Shown here piece after piece: positions 52,101-59,347 of a stretch of 64,000 nt of DNA. Numbering within the stretch: position 1 is the first letter of the stretch; each line of letters begins with the position of its first letter. A model generated the notes under the pieces. That model worked only from the letters and a program-made list of their open reading frames with translations. It searched no databases and was not told the DNA's origin. The DNA lies in the NCBI RefSeq assembly GCF_900113735.1, contig NZ_FOQM01000014.1, positions 22,191-86,190 on the forward strand, given 5' to 3'. Source of the stretch: Bradyrhizobium sp. Gha (GTDB lineage Bacteria; Pseudomonadota; Alphaproteobacteria; Rhizobiales; Xanthobacteraceae). The position numbers were made by a program, and so were the translations under genes.

Positions 52101-52899
52101 TCTTTCGGACGCGACCATCCTGAGGCGCGACGTAGCGCTGCTGCAAGACACGGTGCGGGAGGCGGGCGCGCTCGCGCAGTCGATGTTCCGCACCGAGCTG
52201 AAGAAGTGGATCAAGGGCGCATCCTCGCCGGTTTCGGAAGCCGACATCGCGGTCAACGATTTTCTCGAAGCGCGCCTGCGCGGCGCCAGGCCTGACTATG
52301 GCTGGCTGTCGGAGGAAAGCGCCGATGATGCGACCCGGTTGTCGCGGCGGCTGACCTGGGTGGTCGATCCGATCGACGGCACACGCAATTATTTGAACGG
52401 CCATGACGAATGGTGCGTCAGCGTCGCGCTGGTCGAGGATGCCTCGCCCGTGCTGGCGGCGGTGTTCGCGCCGGTCAGCGGCGAGTACTTTTTCGCCGTC
52501 CGCGGCCAGGGCACGCTGCTGAATGACAAGCCCGTGCGGGCAACGTCCGGGGCCGCGCTCGATTTCGCACGCGTCGCAGGCCCCAAGCCTTTGGTCGAGC
52601 GCCTGAAGCCGTCACTCGGCGAGGTCAAGCTGCATCCGCGAATCGGCTCGCTGGCGCTGCGGCTGTGCCGGGTCGCCAATGGCGGGCTCGATGCGGCGTT
52701 TGCCGGCGGCAATAGCCATGATTGGGATCTTGCGGCGGCCGATTTGATCGTGCAGGAAGCGGATGGTAGGATGAGCGACCTCTCTGGAGATTCCATCCTC
52801 TATAACAGGCGGGAAGTGACGCACGGGGTGCTGGTGGCAGCGGGACGCGATCGTCATGCGAGCATTGTCGCGCATTTTCGAAACCGTCCCCTGGCCTGA
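52087..52899 (+). CDS. inositol monophosphatase family (CysQ/SuhB-like) phosphatase
   Basis: A 270-residue Mg-dependent phosphatase. Motifs: SPVSEADIAVNDFL, the WLSEESADD loop, WVVDPIDGTRNYLNG with the catalytic Asp/Ile/Asp, and NSHDWDLAAADLIVQEA. It hydrolyses inositol phosphate or 3'(2'),5'-bisphosphate nucleotides. The start is a TTG (52087) overlapping pmbA by 14 bases, with no nearby ATG alternative. Same order as in other alphaproteobacterial pmbA clusters. Confidence 0.87.
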   Translation: MAGGNLSDATILRRDVALLQDTVREAGALAQSMFRTELKKWIKGASSPVSEADIAVNDFLEARLRGARPDYGWLSEESADDATRLSRRLTWVVDPIDGTRNYLNGHDEWCVSVALVEDASPVLAAVFAPVSGEYFFAVRGQGTLLNDKPVRATSGAALDFARVAGPKPLVERLKPSLGEVKLHPRIGSLALRLCRVANGGLDAAFAGGNSHDWDLAAADLIVQEADGRMSDLSGDSILYNRREVTHGVLVAAGRDRHASIVAHFRNRPLA

Positions 52900-52959
52900 G
52901 CATCGTCGCCGCGCTTGTCGAAGACTGCTTTGCCGGGCAACCTCTTAGGAACCGAACCC

Positions 52960-53208
52960 ATGTCAGATAGTGCCCCGCAACAACTGCTTCACCTCGTCAT
53001 CGGGGGTGAGCTGCTCGATCTCGAGCACAACACCTTCAAGAACCTCGACGAGGTCGAGATTGTCGGCCTCTATCCGAACTATGCCTCCGCCCATGTCGCC
53101 TGGCGTGCCAAGGCGCAGAGCACGGTCGACAACGCGCAGATGCGCTATTTCATCGTCCACCTCCATCGGCTGCTCGACCCCAACCAAGAACCGAAGCCGG
53201 CGCGTTGA
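52960..53208 (+). CDS. DUF4170 protein
   Basis: An 82-residue protein: LHLVIGGELLDLEHNTFKNL, then VEIVGLYPNYASAHVAWRAK and YFIVHLHRLLDP. This is the DUF4170 fold regularly placed before the DUF374 acyltransferase in alphaproteobacteria. ATG 52960 is preferred over 52915. The stop overlaps the next start (TTGA). Function unknown, but conserved placement suggests a role with lipid A/Kdo synthesis. Confidence 0.85.
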   Translation: MSDSAPQQLLHLVIGGELLDLEHNTFKNLDEVEIVGLYPNYASAHVAWRAKAQSTVDNAQMRYFIVHLHRLLDPNQEPKPAR

Positions 53209-53918
53209 AAAAACTGCTTCGCAATGCGCTGCGAAGCAGCCTTGTTCAGCGTGCCGCAGGGGTCCTGGCGGCCGAATATCTGCGCTTTGTCTGGCGGACC
53301 AACAGGTTCACGTTCGATCCACCCGACGTCTATGACCTCGTCGAGCCGCAGATGCCGGCGATTTTCGCATTCTGGCACGGCCAGCATTTCCTCACCCCGT
53401 TCATCAAGAACAAGGATTCCTACCGCGCCAAGGTCCTGATCTCACGCCACCGCGACGGCGAGTTCAACGCGATCGCGGTCGAGCGGCTCGGCGTCGGTAC
53501 CGTCAGGGGGTCCGGGGATCACGGCGGCGCCTTCCATCGCAAGGGCGGGGTCGGCGCCTTCAGAGAAATGGTGTACACGCTCGAGGACGGTTGTAATGTC
53601 GCGCTGACCGCCGATGTGCCGAAGCGCTCGCGCGTGGCAGGCCTCGGCATCATCATGCTGGCACGGGAATCGGGGCGGCCGATCATGCCCTTTGCAATGG
53701 CGACCAGCCGCTTCATCCGGCTCAAGAACTGGGACCGCACCACCATCAACCTGCCGTTCGGCCGGGGCGTCTTGGTCGGCATCAAGGAAATTCACGTCCC
53801 CGCAGATGCCGATGCGGCCACCATGGAAGCGCTGCGGCTGGATCTGGAAGAGACTCTGAACGAAGCGACCCGTCGCGCCTATGAGCAACTCGGCCGTCCG
53901 GGACCTGCAGATGGCTAG
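53205..53918 (+). CDS. lysophospholipid acyltransferase family, DUF374
   Basis: A 237-residue membrane-associated protein of the LPLAT superfamily. Its catalytic HxxxxD-like region is the FWHGQHFLTPF and SRHRDGEFNAIAVERLG segments, followed by TADVPKRSRVAGLG and IMPFAMATSRFIRL. It starts at TTG 53205 overlapping the DUF4170 stop. Placed directly before waaA, so it probably acylates a lipid A or phospholipid intermediate, but the substrate is not proven. Confidence 0.85.
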   Translation: MKKLLRNALRSSLVQRAAGVLAAEYLRFVWRTNRFTFDPPDVYDLVEPQMPAIFAFWHGQHFLTPFIKNKDSYRAKVLISRHRDGEFNAIAVERLGVGTVRGSGDHGGAFHRKGGVGAFREMVYTLEDGCNVALTADVPKRSRVAGLGIIMLARESGRPIMPFAMATSRFIRLKNWDRTTINLPFGRGVLVGIKEIHVPADADAATMEALRLDLEETLNEATRRAYEQLGRPGPADG

Positions 53919-55239
53919 TTCGCTGCCCAACTCGCTGCCCAAGTCCTTGCCGATGACGCTGCGGATGTATCGGCGTCTCGCCACCGGGCTGGTGCCGCTC
54001 GCGCCTGCGCTGATCAAGCGGCGGCTGAAGCAGGGCAAGGAAGATCCCGCGCGCGTCGGCGAGCGGCGGGGTCTCTCCCGCGACGTGCGGCCGCACGGCC
54101 CGCTGGTCTGGATTCACGGCGCCAGCGTCGGCGAGGTGCTGGCGGCAGCCGCGCTGATCGAGCGCCTGCGCGATCTCAACCTCCGCATCCTGCTCACATC
54201 GGGCACCGTGACGTCGGCTGCCGTCGTGGCCAAGCGTTTTCCGCCCGACGTCATCCATCAATACGTGCCGTATGATTCCCCGCGCTACGTCGCGCGCTTC
54301 CTCGATCACTGGAAGCCGTCGCTGGCGCTGTTCATCGAATCCGACCTCTGGCCGAATCTGATTTTGGCGGGCGCGGCGCGCCGGGTTCCGATGGTGCTGA
54401 TCAACGGGCGGATGTCGCCGCGCTCCTTCCCGCGCTGGCGGCGGATGCACGGCACCATCTCGGCGCTGCTGTCGCGCTTCGACATCTGCCTCGCGCAGTC
54501 GAAACTGGACGCCGAACGCTTCTCCGCGCTCGGTGGCCGCGACGTCGTCACGACGGGCAATCTCAAGCTCGACGTTCCGGCGCCGCCCGCCGATCCCGCC
54601 AGGCTCGAGCGGCTGATGGCGATGACGCGCGGGCGTCCGATCATCGTCGCGGCCTCGACCCATCCGGGCGAGGACGAGATGCTGGTCGCGGCGCATCGCA
54701 GCCTCGCCGGCGTCTTTCCGCATCTTCTGACCGTGATCGTGCCGCGGCATCCCGATCGCGGCTCATCGATTGCGGGCATGATCACGGCGTCGGGGCTGAA
54801 GCCCGCGCTGCGCTCGCGCGACGAGCTGCCGACCGCCGTGACCGACGTCTATGTCGCCGACACGATGGGCGAGCTCGGCCTGTTCTATCGCCTCTCGCAA
54901 ATCGTGTTCATCGGCAAATCGCTGGTCGGCGAAGGCGGACAGAATCCGATCGAGGCGATCAAGCTTGGTGCGGCGATCGTCCACGGACCGAACGTCGCCA
55001 ATTTCAGCGAACTCTATGCGGCCCTCGACCAGAACGGCGGCGCGCGCCAGGTCGACACGCAGGAGGCGCTGACGAGGCAGCTCGGCCTGTTGCTCGCCGA
55101 GCCTGCTGTGCGCGACAAGATGCAGCGCGCCGGCGCCGGCGTGGTCGAGGAACTCGGCGGCGCGCTCGATCGCACCATGACGGCGCTCGAGCCGTATCTG
55201 ATGCAATTGCGGATCGAGATGGGAGCCGCCAATGCGTGA
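53911..55239 (+). CDS. waaA: 3-deoxy-D-manno-octulosonic acid transferase WaaA
   Basis: A 442-residue GT-B enzyme (GT30) that adds Kdo to lipid A precursor. WIHGASVGEVLAA holds the catalytic Glu, ESDLWPNLILAGAARRVPMVLINGRM is the N-lobe, and the C-lobe has PIIVAASTHPGEDEM, GELGLFYRLSQIVFIGKSLVG and GGQNPIEAIKLGAAIVHGPN. ATG 53911 overlaps the DUF374 stop; 53953 and 53881 are possible. It overlaps lpxK by eight bases. Confidence 0.94.
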   Translation: MASSLPNSLPKSLPMTLRMYRRLATGLVPLAPALIKRRLKQGKEDPARVGERRGLSRDVRPHGPLVWIHGASVGEVLAAAALIERLRDLNLRILLTSGTVTSAAVVAKRFPPDVIHQYVPYDSPRYVARFLDHWKPSLALFIESDLWPNLILAGAARRVPMVLINGRMSPRSFPRWRRMHGTISALLSRFDICLAQSKLDAERFSALGGRDVVTTGNLKLDVPAPPADPARLERLMAMTRGRPIIVAASTHPGEDEMLVAAHRSLAGVFPHLLTVIVPRHPDRGSSIAGMITASGLKPALRSRDELPTAVTDVYVADTMGELGLFYRLSQIVFIGKSLVGEGGQNPIEAIKLGAAIVHGPNVANFSELYAALDQNGGARQVDTQEALTRQLGLLLAEPAVRDKMQRAGAGVVEELGGALDRTMTALEPYLMQLRIEMGAANA

Positions 55240-56248
55240 GCCGGCCTTCTGGTACCGGCCGCGTTCCCCGAAGTCGCATCTGCTCCGTCCGTTGGGCGCG
55301 CTCTATGGCGCCATCACCGCACGGCGCATGGCGCTCACGGGTTTCGACGCCGGCATTCCCGTGCTCTGCGTCGGCAATTACCATGTCGGCGGCGCCGGCA
55401 AGACGCCGACCGTGCTGGCGTTGACCAGGCTGTTGCGCGAGCTCTGCGAGACCCCGGTGGTGCTCAGCCGCGGCTATGGCGGCCGCCTGCGCGGTCCTGT
55501 CATGGTCGATCAGACGCGTCACACCGCCGCCGATATCGGCGACGAGCCATTGATGATGGCGCGCGACGTTGCCGTCGCGGTGGCACGCGATCGCCGCGAC
55601 GGCGTCGCGCTGGCGAAGTCGCGAGGCGCCAGCGTCATCCTGATGGATGACGGCTTTCAGAACCCGCTTCTGTTGAAGGATGCCTCGCTGATCGTGATCG
55701 ACGGCGAACGCGGCCTCGGCAACGGCAAGGTGTTTCCGGCGGGCCCCCTGCGCGCGCCGCTGCGAGCGCAGCTCGCGCACACCGATGCGCTGGTGCTGAT
55801 CGGCGACGGTCACGCCGCCGATGGTGTTGCGGCCGAGATCTCCGCACGCAACAAGCCGGTGCTGCGCGCGCATCTGAAGCCGGACGTGGCCTCAGTCGCG
55901 CAGCTCTCCGGCAAACCGGTTTTCGCATTTGCCGGCATCGGCGATCCCGAGCGCTTCTTCCGCACGTTGCGCGCCAGCGGCATCACGGTCGCGCGCACGC
56001 GCGCCTTCGCCGATCATCACATGTTTTCGCAAGCCGAGATCGCCGCGCTCGTGGCGGATGCCTCGCGCGACCAGCTCACGCTGGTGACGACGGAAAAAGA
56101 TCTCGCGCGCCTGCGCGGCGGCGATTGTGTGCCCGATGGCATCGTGCCGTTCGCGGTCCGGCTCCAGTTCGATGAACCGGAAAAGCTGCGGCGATTGATC
56201 AGCGATCATCTGTACAACGCGCGCGAGCGCCGATTCAGCGCGCCTTGA
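55232..56248 (+). CDS. lpxK: tetraacyldisaccharide 4'-kinase LpxK
   Basis: A 338-residue kinase that phosphorylates the lipid A disaccharide at 4'. The P-loop is GNYHVGGAGKTPT near residues 48-60, VVLSRGYGGRLRG follows, ILMDDGFQNP is the metal site and FADHHMFSQAEIAAL a later conserved segment. A N-terminal hydrophobic patch attaches it to the membrane. Overlaps waaA and ends the envelope operon. A diverged copy of its last 53 bases lies at 57052-57104. Confidence 0.94.
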   Translation: MREPAFWYRPRSPKSHLLRPLGALYGAITARRMALTGFDAGIPVLCVGNYHVGGAGKTPTVLALTRLLRELCETPVVLSRGYGGRLRGPVMVDQTRHTAADIGDEPLMMARDVAVAVARDRRDGVALAKSRGASVILMDDGFQNPLLLKDASLIVIDGERGLGNGKVFPAGPLRAPLRAQLAHTDALVLIGDGHAADGVAAEISARNKPVLRAHLKPDVASVAQLSGKPVFAFAGIGDPERFFRTLRASGITVARTRAFADHHMFSQAEIAALVADASRDQLTLVTTEKDLARLRGGDCVPDGIVPFAVRLQFDEPEKLRRLISDHLYNARERRFSAP

Positions 56249-56506
56249 TCCCGTACGTCGGGCAATGTTTCTGCCCTAGCCCAAAAAGCCACATGTCGCG
56301 GCTGGCGAATCCTCTTCCGCGTGTTGGGGAGTTGATGTAGCCTTCGATGAGAGCCGTCACCGGGAGGTGCCGAACTCCCGGCAATTATCGGCGGCGTTTA
56401 TGCCCACGGCGGGCGGCGTACCTTCATCATTTCAAATGCGGAGGCCGTAACGACGAGCTCGGAACGGCAGGGAGGCTATTACCAAAAGCTCAGAGGAGAA
56501 CATGCC

Positions 56507-56842
56507 ATGCATTTTTGCCTCACAGGTCAATACACGCCACGCGCTCTCAACGCGATCCTGGAAAATCCCACGACCAACCGCCAGGAAGCGGCGAGAAAAC
56601 TCATCGAGGCGGCCGGCGGAAAGCTGGTTTCGATGTACAGCGTTGCGACCGACGGCCCAGGCGTTCTCGTGATTTTCGAGGTGCCTGATCCGAGTGCGGC
56701 CCCGGCCATCTCGGGCCTCACCGTGACGGCGGGCACCCTGCAGAACGTGAAGCTGACGCGCTTGTTCACCCAGGACGAGATCAAGCAGGTTCGCCAGAAC
56801 GCGGCCAAGCTGCGTTCGTCGTATACTCCGCCCGGAAGCTGA
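56507..56842 (+). CDS. GYD-domain protein
   Basis: A 111-residue cytoplasmic protein of the GYD domain type (MHFCLTGQYTPRALNAILEN, then RKLIEAAGGKLVSMYSVAT and GVLVIFEVPDPSAAPAISG). GYD proteins are dimeric alpha-beta-barrel-like and mostly of unknown function, often linked to small organic acid or stress loci. GAGGAGAAC just before the ATG is a good ribosome site. Its placement between lpxK and a duplicated lpxK tail hints at insertion. Confidence 0.83.
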   Translation: MHFCLTGQYTPRALNAILENPTTNRQEAARKLIEAAGGKLVSMYSVATDGPGVLVIFEVPDPSAAPAISGLTVTAGTLQNVKLTRLFTQDEIKQVRQNAAKLRSSYTPPGS

Positions 56843-57227
56843 GATCCGATCGGAAGCGGGGCCGCCGCAATCGCACCACGCGGCGGCAACGCTTCAGCAT
56901 TCGGGCGTATTCATGTCCGCCTCCCAAACTGTTGCCAATTGCTCGGTCAATCCAAAGCGGGAGAGGTCGCCGTTCTTCGGGCCGGCCGCTTCAATTCGAC
57001 GCGTGGCGGCCGGGCTTGCGATGTGTGTCCATCCCGTGCCGGCGCCCGGCCAGAGATCATCTCTACAAGGCCCGCGAGCGGCGCTTCAGCACGCGCTGAT
57101 CTCGCCGCAAGCACAGATCTCGTAGGTTGGGCTGGTCGAAGGCGTAACTCACCCTGCGGCAGCCCGCTATTCAGCCGACATTCATCGCAAAGCCGCTATC
57201 GCTCTCCGGCGATCCTGGGAGACTGCG
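56843..57227. other. intergenic region holding a duplicated lpxK 3' end
   Basis: About 385 bases. It carries the lpxK tail copy at 57052-57104. Frames such as those starting 56913 or 56939 have no ribosome site and odd Cys/Arg-rich composition, so no gene is called. Confidence 0.5.
57052..57104 (+). pseudogene. duplicated 3' end of lpxK
   Basis: 53 bases are 81% identical (43/53) to 56201-56253, the last codons of lpxK with its stop. It reads DHLYKARERRFSTR-stop against DHLYNARERRFSAP-stop in lpxK. The copy begins abruptly at 57052. Mismatches are mainly at third positions. It looks like a scar of recombination or insertion at the lpxK end. Confidence 0.8.
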
Positions 57228-57530
57228 ATGAAACCGTTCTTTGCTGCGCTTGCCGCCGGTCTTGTGTGTCTGATCGTTGCGCCGGTGTTTGGGCAGACGC
57301 CGCCCGCTGCTCCGGCCGCCGCGGTGCCGGTTCCCGCGACCAAGCGCGTGACGTGTCTCGGCTCGACGCAGAATCTGAAAGGGCAGGACAAGCGCGACCA
57401 GATGCAGCTCTGCATGGCACAGGCGCGGCTCGATTGCCTCAAGCAGGCGATCGATCAGAAGGTCGTCGGCGAAGCGCGCAAGAGTGCGATCAAGTCTTGC
57501 GTGGGCACCGATGATCCGACGCAGCAATAG
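57228..57530 (+). CDS. secreted PsiF-like small protein
   Basis: A 100-residue exported protein. The signal peptide ends at VFGQ (FFAALAAGLVCLIVAPVFGQ). An Ala/Pro-rich stretch precedes a four-Cys helical part (VTCLGSTQNLKGQDKRDQM, QLCMAQARLDCLKQAI and AIKSCVG), recalling PsiF repeats. GGGAGACTGCG precedes the ATG. The similarity is weak and function unknown. Confidence 0.7.
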   Translation: MKPFFAALAAGLVCLIVAPVFGQTPPAAPAAAVPVPATKRVTCLGSTQNLKGQDKRDQMQLCMAQARLDCLKQAIDQKVVGEARKSAIKSCVGTDDPTQQ

Positions 57531-57546
57531 CCGCGCGCGCGAAGCC

Positions 57547-57774
57547 TCACGATTGCGGTTTCGGCGCGTTGGGGAAATGCCGCTGCAGCACGGCGGCGGG
57601 CGTGGCGTAGGCTTCCTGCAGGTCCACGCTCCAATATTTCAGTTCGTCGAGCGGGATCCGCGTGTCTGATATGGCGCAGCGCACGAACGTGCCCGGCGAG
57701 ATCACGCGGAAATCGCCGTCGAGATATTGCACCTGCGCCTCGCCATTGCCCGAGGGGCCGAACTTGTTCAGCAC
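57547..57774 (-). CDS. DUF2093 family protein
   Basis: A 75-residue protein: MLNKFGPSGNGEAQVQYLDG, then FRVISPGTFVRCAISDTRIP and LDELKYWSVDLQEAYATPAA. This is the DUF2093 pattern, which often neighbours xseA in rhizobia, as here. GTG 57774 is the start. Single Cys. The function is unknown. Confidence 0.85.
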   Translation of the reverse strand: MLNKFGPSGNGEAQVQYLDGDFRVISPGTFVRCAISDTRIPLDELKYWSVDLQEAYATPAAVLQRHFPNAPKPQS

Positions 57775-57968
57775 GGTCGAAAGTCTCCGTGGAAGGGCCC
57801 TCCTGGAAATCCTTGATGGACGACCTTGGGGGCTACGATGTGTTGGACCTGAAGTAGCATAGATAGGGCGGCTTGTCCGCCCGTTAAACCCACCGGTTTG
57901 TGATGTTTTGCCGCCGTTTGTGCATGATAGTGCTGGGAGCCTTACGGTACCGCCTGCGACAGAATCCG

Positions 57969-58802
57969 ATGCGCCTTCGACTGACCGCCCTGTTCCTGAC
58001 TGTCTCGATGTCGGCCGCGCACGCGGCTGCGGCGTCGTCGGCGCCTGCGCAGGTGGAGATTCCCCTGTCGTCGGGCATCCTTCATGCGCAGCTGTTCAAG
58101 CCCGAGGGGGCAGGGCCGTTCCCGACGGTGATCGCGCTGCACGGCTGCGGCGGCCTCGGCAGCCGTTCCGATTCCGTCCAGCCGCGCTATCGCGACTGGG
58201 CCGAGCGTCTGCTCAAGGCGGGTAATGCCGTGCTGCTGCCCGACAGTTACGGCTCGCGCGAGCTTGGGCCGCAATGCCGCGTCAAGGAGACGCACGTCAA
58301 GGCGCGGCGCGAACGCGTCTCCGACATCGCGGCGTCGCGGGCCTGGCTGATGAAGCAGAGTTGGGTGGCGCGCGACCGCGTCAGCCTGATCGGCTGGGCC
58401 AACGGCGCCAGCGCGCTGCTCTGGGCGGTACGTCCGCAGAGCGCGGCGCGTGAAACAGGTCCGGATTTCCGCGCCGCCATCGCGTTCTATCCGGATTGCC
58501 GGATCTCCGCCGGGCTCGGCTGGAGCACGCGGGTGCCGACATTGGTGTTGATCGGCGCCAATGACGACGTCTCGTCGCCGCCGGCCTGCCGCCAGATGGT
58601 GGACGGCGCGCATGGCCGCAGCGCGCTCGCGCGTATCGTGGTCTATCCCGGCGCCTATCACGATTTCGACCGCGCCAACACGCCGCTGCACGCCGCCGCC
58701 GCCAGCAGCGACGCCGCCGCGCCCGATCGCGGCCATCTCGGCACCGATTCCGAAGCGCGCGCGGAATCGCAGAAGGAAGTCGCGGAGTGGCTGGCGCGCT
58801 AG
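57969..58802 (+). CDS. dienelactone-hydrolase-like protein with Ala in place of nucleophile
   Basis: A 277-residue exported alpha/beta protein; signal peptide about residues 1-21 (ALFLTVSMSAAHAAAA). Oxyanion strand is VIALHGCGGLGSRSD; the elbow is LIGWANGASALL, where the Ser or Cys of GxSxG/GxCxG is Ala (GCC codon at 58397). The acid (VLIGANDDVS) and base (PGAYHDFDRAN) are intact. A DLH-type hydrolase would not work with Ala, so it may be a binding protein. ATG 57969 fits the signal peptide. Confidence 0.78.
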   Translation: MRLRLTALFLTVSMSAAHAAAASSAPAQVEIPLSSGILHAQLFKPEGAGPFPTVIALHGCGGLGSRSDSVQPRYRDWAERLLKAGNAVLLPDSYGSRELGPQCRVKETHVKARRERVSDIAASRAWLMKQSWVARDRVSLIGWANGASALLWAVRPQSAARETGPDFRAAIAFYPDCRISAGLGWSTRVPTLVLIGANDDVSSPPACRQMVDGAHGRSALARIVVYPGAYHDFDRANTPLHAAAASSDAAAPDRGHLGTDSEARAESQKEVAEWLAR

Positions 58803-58845
58803 CAGTGCCTTAGTTCGACCATGATGTCGGTTAAACGCATCTGTC

Positions 58846-58995
58846 ATGCGCAACCGCATCGTCATCTTCTCATCCGCACTGGTCGTCTTCACCGTCGCAG
58901 TGTTCCTGTTCGAAGCCCACGCCGGCTCGCCCCTGCGCGCGCCTGATCATTGCGGCTTCTGGACCACGATGGACGCGGGACTGTCCTGCCGGTAG
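58846..58995 (+). CDS. small membrane/secreted protein, 49 residues
   Basis: Reads MRNRIVIFSSALVVFTVAVF, then LFEAHAGSPLRAPDHCGFWT and TMDAGLSCR. A strongly hydrophobic N-terminal segment looks like a signal peptide or membrane anchor, and two Cys follow. It is 43 bases downstream of the dienelactone-hydrolase-like gene. The DNA is not a shadow of a neighbour. Function unknown; its reality depends on conservation. Confidence 0.5.
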   Translation: MRNRIVIFSSALVVFTVAVFLFEAHAGSPLRAPDHCGFWTTMDAGLSCR

Positions 58996-59052
58996 GGGCG
59001 ACTGTTCCCGCATGTCGCTCCGCTGATGCGGACGACGGGCTGCTTCCACGCC

Positions 59053-59169
59053 TTCATTGCGAGCGTAGCGAAGCAATCCAGAGTCTCTCCGTTGGGGGAT
59101 TCTGGATTGCTTCGTCGCATCAGCGCAAAATTGCTTCGCAATTTTGTCGCGAGCTCCTCGCAATGACGA
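59053..59169. repeat. palindromic intergenic repeat, relative of 29317-29401
   Basis: TTCATTGCGAGC...CTCGCAATGAC ends with AGCAATCCAGA and TCTGGATTGCT inner arms, as in the copy at 29317. An extra AAAATTGC...GCAATTTT hairpin is inserted on the right side. Confidence 0.8.
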
Positions 59170-59194
59170 GGGGCAAGCGCATCCACACAGACTG

Positions 59195-59319
59195 TGTCAT
59201 CGCCCGGCCAATGCGCAATTGCGATCCAGCACTCCGGGACGCCTGTCGTTCATTGATAAGCCGCGGCGTGCTGGATTCCCCGCTCCAGTGCGCACTTGCG
59301 CACAAGGCGGGGAATGACA
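59195..59319. repeat. GTCATCGCCCGG...GGGGAATGAC palindromic repeat
   Basis: GTCAT and ATGAC at the two ends, ATCCAGCA and TGCTGGAT inside, and ATGCGCAATTGCG and TGCGCACTTGCGCA sub-hairpins. Belongs to the same broad class as the other GTCAT...ATGAC elements. Confidence 0.7.
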
Positions 59320-59347
59320 GCGAAAGCGAAGCGCCGCCATCGCGCCT

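Larger units (their letters stand above)
58996..59347. other. intergenic region with two palindromic repeats
   Basis: About 352 bases almost filled by the repeats at 59053-59169 and 59195-59319. No gene found. Confidence 0.7.

Noticed and set aside
56347..56688. A 113-codon frame beginning MRAVTGRC
   Set aside because: It overlaps the GYD-domain gene in another frame and has an Arg-rich shadow composition.
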